A stretch of DNA of 64,000 nt from Neolewinella xylanilytica (GTDB lineage Bacteria > Bacteroidota > Bacteroidia > Chitinophagales > Saprospiraceae): contig NZ_PTJC01000005.1 in NCBI RefSeq assembly GCF_002934605.1, positions 1,736,001 through 1,800,000 of the forward strand, written 5' to 3'. A model generated the notes under the pieces. The model did no database searches, was not told the DNA's origin, and worked only from the letters and a program-made list of their open reading frames with translations. This document shows positions 35,901-44,671 of this stretch, one piece after another; the first letter of the stretch is position 1, and each line of letters begins with the position of its first letter. Position numbers and translations under genes: made by a program.

Positions 35901-36973
35901 ATGATTTCATCATTTGGCAAGGATCTCAGTACCTCAACAACCCAGGTAATGGCTTGCTCACCTATCCGGTGGAGATTACCACGCCGGGGGTATATCGCTT
36001 TCAGTGGCGGAGTCAAGTAGGCAACGGCACCGATGCGACGGAGCACAACGATACCTGGTTAAAAATCGAAGGGGATGCCTTCTACGGCCAACAGGGCGGG
36101 TCGAGCATCGTCTGCCCGGTAGGTGCTCCCGCGGGAAACGATTGTAACGGTGATGCACCGGAGGGTTCTTCGTCCGGTGGCTGGTTTAAGATCTATGCGG
36201 CTGGAGCGAATAACTGGAGTTGGAGTACGAATACCAGCGACAACGACGGTCACCAGATCTACGCCCGCTTCGATGCGCCGGGTACCTACAATATCCTGGT
36301 GTCCGCACGCTCCTCGTCGCACGCCATCGATCGGATGGTCCTGTCGCACTCCGGCTACTCCGGCAACCCCCAGAGCCTCAGTCTTCCGGAATCGGACCGG
36401 GCGGACACGGGGTCGGCCGGCGCCGCGGCAAACAGCCCCTATAACGTAGTAGTGACCGTTGCCGATGGTTGCGTGCCATCCCTGAGCACCCAGGTAAGCT
36501 TCAACTGGGAAGTGGTCGATCCGCAGGCACCCTCCAGTCTCACCCTGCTAACCACGACTCAGGGCCGTACCAACTACGGTGGGGTACATACGGTAGAATT
36601 GTATACGGCGAGTAACCTGGCAGCTCCGCTCTACCGCTATACCCCGACGGCCGATGCGGCCGGTCGGATGACGGTGTCGGGCTTTGCCCTCGGGGAATAC
36701 CGGGTACTGGTCAAACGATCCGGATTCCTGCAACGGGTACAAAGCGTAACCCTGAACGGCGGTGACGTGACCACCACCTTCGGTGAGCTGCGAGCCGGAA
36801 ACCTGAATGCGGATAACTCCGTCAGTATTCTGGACTTCTCCCTTCTCGCAAATTCCTTCGGTCAGTCGGGGCAAGCTGCGGATTTCAACGGTGACGGGGT
36901 GACCAATATCCTGGACTTCTCGCTACAGGCCTCCAATTTCGGGCAGAGCGGTGAGCCCCTATCCGATAATTAA
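29918..36973 (+). CDS. giant secreted mosaic protein: beta-propeller, malectin, kelch, dockerin-like end
   Basis: 2351 residues with an export signal (hydrophobic segment at about 20-36). Order: quinoprotein/glucose-dehydrogenase-like beta-propeller (40-575, with EENHATNGLEF and YRNTYDLVVTQDGKVFATDNG), calcium-loop repeats (DGDNDGYTNQDE, DPDDDNDGIPDADD, about 591-655), LamG-like jelly roll (655-920), cadherin-like (920-1005), malectin 1 (1006-1178), Ig-like (1187-1276), kelch propeller (1281-1583), anchor-type beta domain (1595-1697), malectin 2 (1698-1877), Ig-like (1882-1942), carbohydrate-binding-like domain (1958-2154), a small Ig-like X domain (2205-2292) and a dockerin-like pair of EF-type loops (2294-2351, LNADNSVSILDFS and FNGDGVTNILDFS). 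No T9SS sorting domain, so how it leaves the cell is unclear. It should attach through its dockerin to a cohesin partner. Confidence 0.85.
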   Translation: MNNQLPTPSRRVYGLFMPNTLHWVLSAFLVLFTYTVRGQSFGQSNLDFAGQGGVSQGTSLMFGPDGRLYVLGLNGTIDIFTVQRSGKDDYVVTDAEELLDVKNIPNHNDDGSANSNNNREATGLAVAGTAQNPVIYVTSSDSRVGGPSGDLDLDTNSGVITRLTWNGASWDVVDIVRGLPRSEENHATNGLEFVTKGGENFLIVCSGGHTNAGSPSDNFAWTTEYALSAAILSVNLTALEQLAILTDNTSGRQYIYDLPTLDDPTRPNANGIIDPDNPGYTGIDVGDPWGGNDGLNQAMIVENGPVQIFSPGYRNTYDLVVTQDGKVFATDNGANQGWGGLPVNEGVDGTVTNAYISSEPGSSSAVGGEQVNNADHLTMITNDLQNYVFGSFYGGHPAPVRANPVGAGLFTNPTSNANSNSVFRTLIYDPDGSRGAGYTNDPSIGLPANWPPVPPSMAQPVEGDWRGPGINNPDGPDDVLVTVWGTNTNGIDEYTSSLYFGGTMKGNLLAGTNGGVLRRVQLDEDGNLQQLTNSFISNLGGNPLGITCNSDSDPFPGTIWIATFNSTIKVLEPDDEPCTQPGQAGYSATADGDNDGYTNQDEIDNKSADQSVLDVICNGGNQPNDFDKSAGGNLVSDLNDPDDDNDGIPDADDPFQLGDPDTGGSDAFDLPVLNDLFSDNQALKGYLGLGLTGLMNNGDPNPNWLNWLDRRDDPNDPNTNDILGGAVGAMTMQMTGGTAAGAANSQEKGFQYGVNVDQTTGTFTVEGRLFNFTDPTQLYGTSAPANGELGLYIGDGTQRNYLQFVLTADGQLEARQEINDVPQAPLSATVAASQDIILFFAINTSDGSVTLQYTIDGGTKQTLGTLTAQGAILTAIQDGNSPLAVGLIGTSNAAGEEVEGTWDYLYVRSTEPYAEQRLPDIDVLINANDRTFDLADYFGDDEGDGNLTFSVANNTGTVGADISGSTLTVSFPATSEIADITVRATDVNGLFAEQTFTVTVSDEPIPILRIRANGATLAATDGSNPPWSGNIPAGQQNGTYNSIPFAVNTGTYSTQNVTGRHASLPDYVPQALFTNERYDVEAAPEMEWTIGLPQGNYFVRLYMGNGFDGTSSAGERIFDILIEGQLVEDDLDLVATFGHLNGGMLEYPVALTDGTLNILFEHVVENPLINGIEILTVGGEFTSPVTVTPIPNQTNDEEDVVNLTVLASGGDSNENFSFSATGLPAGIQIEPTTGLIFGTIADGASAGSVYTSVVTVSKPGSTNAVVSFSWTVNGPFSQPVWNNQTDDENYTARHECSFVQAGDKFYLFGGRENSTTFDVYDYEAKTWSQIPNSAPSEFNHFQALEYQGLIWVIGAFKTNNFPAEEPADYVWAYNPATDEWIQGPEIQEDRKRGSAGLVVHNGKFYVIGGNTIGHDGGYVAWFDEFDPQTGVWTNLGNAPRPRDHFHAEVIDGKLYLAGGRLSGGPGGTFAPLIAEVDVYDFASQSWTTIPDLPTPRGAATVAVFEGELYVIGGEIGTDLQGNNIGDAQKTTEAFNPATGYWSTKPDLVTERHGTQAIVSGNGIHVTAGSSSQGGGGTMKNMEYFGTDNPVGSPLTASQLVTPSSVSITAYGTSDFTANATGGNTGLIITDMAISGPDAEFFYVNTPRTFSLVEPGSSVDLTVGYSGTQAGQTATLTITYGNSATTTVALNSTLITSGTVLYRVNAGGSLTASNDADPTDWSADQSAVNAGGSAGSGTPSPYYNLTPPAQDITYGVAFTGTNTTGYPDALFSTERYSTVPNPDNMQWDFPVENGDYTVNLLFAEVWTGAQDAGTRVFDVLIEGDPVLEGFDQTVAYGWNVAGVETFSVTVTDGNLDIDFLLDAQNPNIKGIEILTAGGPPVNETPVVSTPVGQIDREGEYVSLPIDASDATSCSGLTYTATGLPPGLMIDPNSGLISGTLDVEVEGDGNGPFIESGGLVVIEMESAATLPGAWENASTYSTTASPNVNNPTSASGNDFIIWQGSQYLNNPGNGLLTYPVEITTPGVYRFQWRSQVGNGTDATEHNDTWLKIEGDAFYGQQGGSSIVCPVGAPAGNDCNGDAPEGSSSGGWFKIYAAGANNWSWSTNTSDNDGHQIYARFDAPGTYNILVSARSSSHAIDRMVLSHSGYSGNPQSLSLPESDRADTGSAGAAANSPYNVVVTVADGCVPSLSTQVSFNWEVVDPQAPSSLTLLTTTQGRTNYGGVHTVELYTASNLAAPLYRYTPTADAAGRMTVSGFALGEYRVLVKRSGFLQRVQSVTLNGGDVTTTFGELRAGNLNADNSVSILDFSLLANSFGQSGQAADFNGDGVTNILDFSLQASNFGQSGEPLSDN

Positions 36974-36988
36974 TACTCTCTGAATAAT

Positions 36989-37016
36989 GGAATAGGGTTG
37001 CTTTCGGCCCTATTCC
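36989..37016 (+). terminator. hairpin after the first giant gene
   Basis: Perfect 9-bp stem GGAATAGGG (36989-36997) and CCCTATTCC (37008-37016) with a 10-nt loop, 15 bp after the stop codon of the 29918 gene. There is no T-run after it, so it may be a weak terminator or an mRNA-processing or stability element between the first and second giant genes. Confidence 0.5.
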
Positions 37017-37068
37017 GTCTAATAGTCCAATAACGCGTAATCCTGCCTCTGGCGGAAAATAATGGCAT

Positions 37069-40000
37069 ATGGCATACTTATCGAACAACACTATTTCTAC
37101 GCATATTCCGCGGTATATTTCATTCAGGACCGGATTGGTGCTGCTGTTCTTATTATCGGGATGGTTGCTGCAGGCACAGGCGGATTTAATCTTGTCGCCG
37201 AGCAGTTCCAGTGTAACCGTGGGGGAAGCCGTAACCCTCGTACTACAGGTTGACGCCGGGGCGCAGGAAATAGACGGTGTGGAGGCCTATTTGAATGTTG
37301 ACCCGGCCTTTGTCACCATTAATTCCGTCGAATACAACGCGACCGCCGAATTGCCCACCGTCATTATCAACCCGACGGTTGACGCCGCGGGAGCGATCAA
37401 TGTAGCCTCCGGACTACTTGGCGGTGGATCGGTGACCGGCACCTTTGACTATCTCACTATTAATCTGACGGCCACTGCGGCGGGGACTACAACCATCGAT
37501 TTCTCTTTCGATCCGGGCCCGCCCAACCGGAAGACGGAGATTTCTCGGGTAGGGCTGCCCGTATTGGGAACCGCTTCGGGTGCCGTTCTCACGATCACCG
37601 ATTCCGCAACGCAACCGGTAGTGACCATTGGCGGACCCGCCGTTAAAACGGTTTCCGAAGGCGGTAGCTTACAGATACCCCTATCGGTGACCGACCAGGA
37701 CGGCGACGGGCTCACCGTCACGATTACTTCGGTATCCGAGGAGCCCCAGTTGCTGGAGACGGGTAATACCGGTACCCAGAAAGATCCCTTTCCGACCAGC
37801 GCGGAAGGTTTTCTTACAATTACGGACGTAGTACATACCGCCGGAGCGTACAGTGCAAATTTGAATGTAAACCCGGTATTCGGTGACGGCGGCGGGGCGA
37901 ATGGGGATGGTGATGGCGTCTACACCGTGACCGTTACCGTATCGGACGGTGACAATACCATCACAACACCCTTCACCCTTACGGTAACGGACGAACCGCA
38001 ACCCCTCTCCGCATTTTCCGCTACGCGGATCGAAGCCGAGTCCTACGATAATCAGGGGCCGCCTAACCCGGGAAGCGGGAACCAGGGAATCGGGGTGGAA
38101 GTCAATGTCGGGGCCGCCACCAACATCGCCTTCACCCACGTCGGGGATTTCGTCGAATACTTTATCGACGTGCCACAGGCCGGGATTTACGACTTCACCT
38201 TTCTGGTGGCCAAGGACAACGGCGGCACCGCTACGATGGACGTCAAGGTAGGCGGTAGCACAACGGTTTTGGGGTCCATCGACGTGATGTCAACGAACGG
38301 ATGGCAAACCTACGTTCCCGTAACCACCACCGCGGAACTACCGGCGGGACCGCAGACCCTGCGCTTCGAATGGTCCGCAGGCAGTAGCTTCCTCTTCAAT
38401 ATCGATTACTTCGATGTCGAATTTGCCGGTGATGCCGCTCCGGTTGTCGCCATTACAGAACCTAACGACGGAGATTCCTTTCTGGAAGGCAGTACGGTCA
38501 CCGTAACCGTAGAGGCGAATGACGACGTCGGCGTGACCGAAGTCGAGCTATTTAACGGCAGTACTAGCTTGGGTACCGATGCCACTGCGCCCTATACGTT
38601 CACCCTTTCTAACTTTACTGGAACGTACGCATTGACGGCGGTTGCTTCCGACGGCTCGGCTACGACGACCTCCGCCCTGGTCACGATCGGCTCGGTGGAC
38701 GAAAATACCCCACCCGTGGTGTCGATTACCAGCCCCACCGAGGGTGCTACGGTGACCAGGGGAACCAACCTTTCCCTTATTGCTACGGTCATTGATGCCG
38801 AAGAAAGCGGGCTGGCGGACGAGTTACAGTGGACTTCCAGCGACGTTCAGTTTTCGACGAACCCGCTAAACGGGACCGGTGCCAGTATCACCGGCCGATT
38901 AGTAACCCCCGGAAGCCAGACTGTCACGGCCTCCGTTACCGACAATGGTGACCTGTCAGATTCCGACGCGGTGACCGTTACGGTGTCCAGTCCGGACGTG
39001 GAGATTACCTCCCCGGTGAGTGCCGCCACGGTTTCAAGTACGAATGTGCGGGTGGAATGGACGGCCACCAGTATGCTCTACGATCTGGCGGAACACTTCC
39101 ATGTGTACGTCAATCCGCCGGACCTTAACAACATCGATTCCGACAATCGGATCTCTACGGCTTCCGCCCCCGCGCAGACCTTCTGGGACCTCGGCGCGGC
39201 GGATGGCATCACGGGTGGCGCCAACACCATCGTACTTCGGGCGGCGAATCAGTTTCACGAGGAATTCTTATCCGATCCCAATGATCCGACAAGCTTCGTG
39301 CAGGACGTGGTCAGTTTCACGGTCGATGCTTCCGACGCAACACCGCCGGTCATCACGCTGCTTGGCGATAACCCCCTCAATCTAACCGTAGGAGAAGCGT
39401 ATACGGAATTAGGCGCGACGGCAACCGACAACGTAGACGGTGACCTGACGGGCAGCATTGCCATTGACGCCTCGGCGGTGAACGTAAGTGCCGTCGGAAC
39501 CTACGCCGTGGATTACAGCGTAAGTGATGCGGCGGGAAATCCTACCAATACCGTTCGGATCGTCAATGTGTCTCCCGGGCTGGAGCTGCCCGAACCCTGC
39601 GAGAACACCCTGTACCGGGTGAACGTGGGAGGCTCGGAAGTGGCTTCCGCCGATGCCACTCCACTGGCATGGAGCGGCGATACGGGGCAGTTCCCTGGCA
39701 CGGCTAACTCACCCTATTTGGTGGCGAATTCAACCGGAGGCAGCACCTTCAACGGGAACTCCGGATCGGCCCATACCGGCAACATTATCATGACGAATCC
39801 CACCGTTCCCCCCTCGGCCCCCGCGGCGGTGTTCAACACGGAGCGATACGATCTGGATAGTGACCCGGAAATGAAGTGGGAATTCCCGGTAGCCGCCGGG
39901 ACTGAGGTACAGGTTACGCTGCTCTTCGCCGAGCTCTTCGGCCAAGTAAACCAAGCTGGTCAGCGGGTATTTGATGTGGCCATCGAAGGGACCGTACTGC

Positions 40001-43000
40001 CGGCATTCGACGATATCGATCCCTACGCCATTGCGGGTGCGAAGGGTGCCTTTACCCGTTCCGCAACGCTTACGGTTACGGACGGTACCCTGGACATTGA
40101 GTTCATCCACGGCATAGAAAATCCGGCACTGAAGGGAATCCAAATCTGTGGAATCTCGTCCGCCGAGGATAACACCCCGCCCGTCCTTACGCTCTTAGGA
40201 GACAATCCCCTGGACCTGACGGTGGGGCAAACCTTCACGGATCCCGGAGCGACGGCAATCGACAACGCAGACGGTGACCTGACCGCAGCCATACTCGTTG
40301 ACGCTTCCGGCGTCAATACGAATGCGGTCGGTAGCTACGCCGTGAACTACAGCGTAAGCGACGCGGCGGGAAACACCGGCAATGCCGTTCGGATCGTTAA
40401 CGTTTCCCCCGGCGTGGAACTTCCCGACCCGTGTGAAAACACGCTGTACCGTGTCAATGTCGGCGGGGGATCACTTGCTTCCACGGACGCGACCCCCCTG
40501 GCCTGGAGTGCGGACCAAGGAGCTTACGGAACTGCAAATAACTCCTCCTACCTGGCGGCTATGTCGGCCGACGGGGGATTATTCAGCGGAACGTCCGGAT
40601 CGGCCCACAGTGGTAATATTATAATGATAGATCCCACCGTACCCGCCTCGGCCCCCGCCGAGGTTTTCAATACCGAACGGTACGATGGCCCGAACGATCC
40701 CGAGATGAAGTGGGAATTCCCGGTGGCCGCTGGCACCGAGGTGCAGGTCACGCTGCTCTTTGCCGAACTCTTCAACGGAATCACCGCACCCGGCCAGCGG
40801 GTATTTGATGTGGCCATTGAAGGGGTCGTACTACCGGCATTCGACGATATCGATCCCTACGCCATCGCGGGACCGAAGGGTGCGTTTACCCGTTCCGCAA
40901 CGCTTACGGTTGCGGATGGTATGCTGGATATTGAATTTATTCACGGCGTAGAAAATCCGGCACTGAAGGGAATCCAAATCTGTGGAATCTCGACCGCCGA
41001 GGACAATACCCCCCCGGTGATCGCGCTGCTCGGAGATAATCCGCTCAGCCTCACGGTTGGTGACAGCTACGTCGACCCCGGTGCCACCGCATCGGATAAC
41101 GTGGACGGTGACCTTAGCGGTTCGATTGTCGTTGGCGGTGACTTCGTTAACACGCTAGCGGCCGGTACCTACGCCGTAACGTACAATGTGACCGACGCCG
41201 CCGGTAACGCGGCCGCGGAAGTCGTCCGCACGGTGATCGTCAACCCCGCTGATTTTGCCTGTGCTTACGTGGCCATCGATCCGGGCAGTAACGATTTGCT
41301 TACCGCCAGTACGTTCAACGACGGATTGATCATCACGAACAACTCCCAGGGACAGCAGATTACCTCGGTCAGCTTTGACCTTAGCACGGCGATCTATCCG
41401 AATATGGTCTTCGATCCGGTCGGGACGGCGGGCGACGCCACCGCAAAATGCCTGACCATTACCAGCCAGACCGGCGGAGACGGTAGCGTGGGCCTGACGC
41501 TACCCGGAAACGGCGGGGCGGGAAGCGACCCGGACTGCACGGCTCCCTTTATTGGAGAAGCCGAAGTGGGCAACGGAGGTTATTTCATTCTCAACCTCAA
41601 TTTCAATGACTTTGAGCCCGGGGAAAGCATCAATCTGGCAATTGACATCGATCCCACCAGTATTGAAGGATTTAACGGGGCGGGCAATGCAGGCGCGATT
41701 TCCGGGCTGGAACTTGCCGGAACTACGGTGACCGTAGCATTTTCCGACGGGCAGACCTTCACCTCGGTTTCCGGCGAACTGTTTCGCATCCAACCCAACA
41801 GTGGGGTAGGCTCCGCCAACCATTTCTATCCCGGCAGCGAAAACACGGCCCCCGGGCTGACGCTACTCGGAATTACCGGTACCTCCAGTGTAGCCGGATT
41901 TGTAGATGCGAACGTAGAACAAGAGGCCCAGACCGTACAAATCAGCGGTACGCCCGGTGACGCGGTATCACTGTTGGTGCTGGAAAGCACGATCGAAGAC
42001 CTCGGCCCCGGCATCTTCCCCGGACCATTTGAAGCCAATAAGGCGCAAACGGTAGCGCAATTCGACGCCGTGGTAGGACCCAACGGTACGGTAGACATTC
42101 CCGTCACCCTGTCGGACAACGCCAGTGGAAATATCTACCATCTGGTAGCGGTCAAGGCCCGCAACGGCGGCGGCTCCTGCGCCAGTGGTACTTCGAATAC
42201 GTCCGAGGTATGGCGGGTGCGGGTGAACAACGTCTCCGGTGAGCCCAGCGTACTGATCGAGGTTACTCCGGGGGGGCAGCTCGGTGCTTCTACCTACGGC
42301 GGAAGCAGCAACTTCCAAATCACCAACCAGTCGACCGGTAACCTGCAGGTTACCGGGGTATCGTTTGACTTGTCTACCGGGATTCTGCCGGATATGGTTT
42401 TCGATCCTACCGGAACGGGCGGTGATGCTACCGCTCAGTGTTTTTCGCCCGGAACAACTGCGGGTGCCGTTGGGCTGGTTACCCCCGCCAACGCCTGCAC
42501 CGATCCCTTCACCGGTGCGCGGAACGGCGGCTTCGACATCATGAGTACCGCATACACCGATTTCGACCCGGGAGAAACATTTACCTTCTCCGTAGACCTC
42601 GATCCCAATAGTATCCAGGGCGTACCCGGTGCCGGGGATGCCGGAGCCGTGTCGGGCTACGAGATTACGGGAGCGACCGTGACCGTCACCTTCAGCGACG
42701 GCTCCACCATCGTGAGCAGCCTTTACGAGGATGGTAGTTTGGGCGGTAGCCAAGCTGTCATTGAGCAGGACGCTCCCCTTGCACCAGTGATCGGCGTAGT
42801 AGGCCTGTCTTCCACTCCCGCTACGGTGGGAGAAACCGAGCAGACCATCACGGTGACCGGTACACCCGGCGACTACGTCTCCCTGCTGTTGATGGATTCC
42901 CGCTTATTCATCGCTTCCGGCGACCCGCCCTTCGACGTCGCGGACCCCACCTACTACGCTAACGAAGCGATGTCGGGCAAGGCAATGTATTCCGCCCAAA

Positions 43001-44601
43001 TCGGTTCCGGCGGGACGGTGGATATACCCATCACCCTACTGGCTACGCCGAGTGGCAACACCTCGCCCGACGGCGGACTGAACCAGATCGTTGCGGTGAC
43101 TTCATCGGCCCCCTACGCGGTTGACGAACCGGTGAGTACCACTTCGAACGTAATTACCCTGCTATACGATCCGAATCTCCAGCCGCCGTTCGGCGACCCT
43201 ACCGCGGTGATCGAAATCACTCCCGGAACCGGGCTTGATGCCACGACATACGGGGGCAGTGATAAAGTCCAGATTACGAACCAGTCCACGGGAAATTTGA
43301 CAATCACGGCGGTTTCAATCGATCTCTCAACGGGTATCCTGCCGGATATGGTGTTTGACCCTACCGGTTCGGGGGGTGACGCTACGGCACAGTGTTTGAC
43401 CCCGGGCACCACGGCGGCTACGGTCGGTCTCGTGGCTCCGGGCGACCCCTGCGCGGCGCCCTTCTCAAGCCCCCGAAACGGTGGTTTCGACGTGGTGACC
43501 ACCAGCTTTACCGATTTTGATCCGGGAGAGAATTTCACGTTTACCACGGATATCGACCCCAACAGCATCCAAGGGGTCGCCGGCGCGGGTAACGCCGGTG
43601 CCGTGTCGGGTTACGAGCTCATCGGAGCTACCGTGACCGTCACCTTCAGCGACGGATCAATCCTGGTGAGCAGTCTTTACGAGGATGGCAGCTTGGGGGG
43701 AGCCCAGGCAGTAGTTACGGCGACCGCTCCGGTAGCTCCGGTCATTTCGGTGATCGGCCAGCCTTCTACCCCGGCGACGGTCGGTGAAGCCGATCAAATC
43801 GTCACGGTAACGGGTACGCCCGGTGACTATGTTTCCCTGCTGGTGATGGACTCTCGCCTGTTTATCGCATCCGGCGATCCGCCGTTCGGCGTTGCGGACG
43901 ATACCTACTACGCCAACGAGGCCATGTCCGGAAAAGCGCTCTATACCGGCATCATCGGATCCGGCGGAACCGTGGATATTCCCATCACGTTGCTCGCTAC
44001 GCCGAGCGGCAATACGACCCCGGACGGTGGATTGAATCAAATCATCGCCGTCACCTCGAGTAGCCCGTATGCGGTAGATCAGCCTGTCAGCCAGACCTCC
44101 AACGTCATCACGCTGCTGTACGATCCCAGCCTGGCCACCGCGGAGCTGACCATTTCGGTTACCCGCCAGGGAATGACCGACCACAGCGGGGAATACACGG
44201 TCGATTTGTTTCCGGTGGGCGGCACCACGCCGGCCTACGAACTGATCGGTACCGCTACGGCCGCCGGTGAGCTGGTCGTGGATGGTATCGCCCCCGGCAC
44301 GTACGAACTGGCAATCAAGTACGCCAACTGCCTGCAGGTAGTGGACGTCGTCTCGATTACCGGTAACGACGACACCCACGACGCCGGTGAGCTCAAGGCG
44401 GGAGACGTCAACAACGATAACGAGGTGGACATCTTCGACTTTTCCACCCTGGTCGGCTCCTTCGATCTGGAAGCGGGAGATGCCGGCTACAACCCAAATG
44501 CCAACCTGAACGGACAGGGAAAGGTGACCATTCTGGACTTCTCGCTGCTGGTGTCCAACTACAATGCATTTGGCGAACTACCCTCCGGTCTCATTCCGTA
44601 G
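37069..44601 (+). CDS. giant secreted protein with N-terminal cohesin-like and C-terminal dockerin-like domains
   Basis: 2510 residues, signal peptide about 1-38 (ends L-Q-A-Q-A). Order: cohesin-like domain (about 38-185, SPSSSSVTVGEAVTLVLQVDAG and GTFDYLTINLTATAAGTTTIDF), cadherin-like (182-309), CBM6-like with IEAESYDNQG (318-454), Ig-like domains (457-750), then DUF5011-malectin twice and a third DUF5011 (about 759-1390, CENTLYRVNVGG is the malectin start), three repeats of a 300-residue unknown beta module (about 1398-2355), X-like Ig domain (about 2358-2440) and dockerin-like loops (2445-2510, VNNDNEVDIFDFS and LNGQGKVTILDFS). It has both halves of a cohesin-dockerin pair. No T9SS sorting domain. 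It follows the first giant gene by 95 bp. Confidence 0.85.
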   Translation: MAYLSNNTISTHIPRYISFRTGLVLLFLLSGWLLQAQADLILSPSSSSVTVGEAVTLVLQVDAGAQEIDGVEAYLNVDPAFVTINSVEYNATAELPTVIINPTVDAAGAINVASGLLGGGSVTGTFDYLTINLTATAAGTTTIDFSFDPGPPNRKTEISRVGLPVLGTASGAVLTITDSATQPVVTIGGPAVKTVSEGGSLQIPLSVTDQDGDGLTVTITSVSEEPQLLETGNTGTQKDPFPTSAEGFLTITDVVHTAGAYSANLNVNPVFGDGGGANGDGDGVYTVTVTVSDGDNTITTPFTLTVTDEPQPLSAFSATRIEAESYDNQGPPNPGSGNQGIGVEVNVGAATNIAFTHVGDFVEYFIDVPQAGIYDFTFLVAKDNGGTATMDVKVGGSTTVLGSIDVMSTNGWQTYVPVTTTAELPAGPQTLRFEWSAGSSFLFNIDYFDVEFAGDAAPVVAITEPNDGDSFLEGSTVTVTVEANDDVGVTEVELFNGSTSLGTDATAPYTFTLSNFTGTYALTAVASDGSATTTSALVTIGSVDENTPPVVSITSPTEGATVTRGTNLSLIATVIDAEESGLADELQWTSSDVQFSTNPLNGTGASITGRLVTPGSQTVTASVTDNGDLSDSDAVTVTVSSPDVEITSPVSAATVSSTNVRVEWTATSMLYDLAEHFHVYVNPPDLNNIDSDNRISTASAPAQTFWDLGAADGITGGANTIVLRAANQFHEEFLSDPNDPTSFVQDVVSFTVDASDATPPVITLLGDNPLNLTVGEAYTELGATATDNVDGDLTGSIAIDASAVNVSAVGTYAVDYSVSDAAGNPTNTVRIVNVSPGLELPEPCENTLYRVNVGGSEVASADATPLAWSGDTGQFPGTANSPYLVANSTGGSTFNGNSGSAHTGNIIMTNPTVPPSAPAAVFNTERYDLDSDPEMKWEFPVAAGTEVQVTLLFAELFGQVNQAGQRVFDVAIEGTVLPAFDDIDPYAIAGAKGAFTRSATLTVTDGTLDIEFIHGIENPALKGIQICGISSAEDNTPPVLTLLGDNPLDLTVGQTFTDPGATAIDNADGDLTAAILVDASGVNTNAVGSYAVNYSVSDAAGNTGNAVRIVNVSPGVELPDPCENTLYRVNVGGGSLASTDATPLAWSADQGAYGTANNSSYLAAMSADGGLFSGTSGSAHSGNIIMIDPTVPASAPAEVFNTERYDGPNDPEMKWEFPVAAGTEVQVTLLFAELFNGITAPGQRVFDVAIEGVVLPAFDDIDPYAIAGPKGAFTRSATLTVADGMLDIEFIHGVENPALKGIQICGISTAEDNTPPVIALLGDNPLSLTVGDSYVDPGATASDNVDGDLSGSIVVGGDFVNTLAAGTYAVTYNVTDAAGNAAAEVVRTVIVNPADFACAYVAIDPGSNDLLTASTFNDGLIITNNSQGQQITSVSFDLSTAIYPNMVFDPVGTAGDATAKCLTITSQTGGDGSVGLTLPGNGGAGSDPDCTAPFIGEAEVGNGGYFILNLNFNDFEPGESINLAIDIDPTSIEGFNGAGNAGAISGLELAGTTVTVAFSDGQTFTSVSGELFRIQPNSGVGSANHFYPGSENTAPGLTLLGITGTSSVAGFVDANVEQEAQTVQISGTPGDAVSLLVLESTIEDLGPGIFPGPFEANKAQTVAQFDAVVGPNGTVDIPVTLSDNASGNIYHLVAVKARNGGGSCASGTSNTSEVWRVRVNNVSGEPSVLIEVTPGGQLGASTYGGSSNFQITNQSTGNLQVTGVSFDLSTGILPDMVFDPTGTGGDATAQCFSPGTTAGAVGLVTPANACTDPFTGARNGGFDIMSTAYTDFDPGETFTFSVDLDPNSIQGVPGAGDAGAVSGYEITGATVTVTFSDGSTIVSSLYEDGSLGGSQAVIEQDAPLAPVIGVVGLSSTPATVGETEQTITVTGTPGDYVSLLLMDSRLFIASGDPPFDVADPTYYANEAMSGKAMYSAQIGSGGTVDIPITLLATPSGNTSPDGGLNQIVAVTSSAPYAVDEPVSTTSNVITLLYDPNLQPPFGDPTAVIEITPGTGLDATTYGGSDKVQITNQSTGNLTITAVSIDLSTGILPDMVFDPTGSGGDATAQCLTPGTTAATVGLVAPGDPCAAPFSSPRNGGFDVVTTSFTDFDPGENFTFTTDIDPNSIQGVAGAGNAGAVSGYELIGATVTVTFSDGSILVSSLYEDGSLGGAQAVVTATAPVAPVISVIGQPSTPATVGEADQIVTVTGTPGDYVSLLVMDSRLFIASGDPPFGVADDTYYANEAMSGKALYTGIIGSGGTVDIPITLLATPSGNTTPDGGLNQIIAVTSSSPYAVDQPVSQTSNVITLLYDPSLATAELTISVTRQGMTDHSGEYTVDLFPVGGTTPAYELIGTATAAGELVVDGIAPGTYELAIKYANCLQVVDVVSITGNDDTHDAGELKAGDVNNDNEVDIFDFSTLVGSFDLEAGDAGYNPNANLNGQGKVTILDFSLLVSNYNAFGELPSGLIP
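39343..41005 (+). repeat. two tandem DUF5011-malectin units
   Basis: Inside the second giant gene, a DUF5011 plus malectin unit occurs twice with an 834-bp period (for example, MKWEFPVAAGTEVQV at 39871 and 40705). The units are clearly related but have diverged at many bases, so the duplication is not recent. Confidence 0.85.
42241..44130 (+). repeat. two tandem copies of a 954-bp unknown module
   Basis: Inside the second giant gene, a module containing ITNQSTGNL, LPDMVFDPTG, NEAMSGKA and ATPSGNT recurs with a 954-bp period (MDSRLFIASGDPP at 42892 and 43846). A third, more diverged copy lies before it (41260-42220). Each holds a DPTG/GG-GFD beta region and a second beta region. I do not recognise the module. 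Confidence 0.8.
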
Positions 44602-44671
44602 GCGTCGGTCCTGCGCGCTAGAGGAGATACCACCCATGCTTTTACCATACCATGAATTGAACTTTGATACT

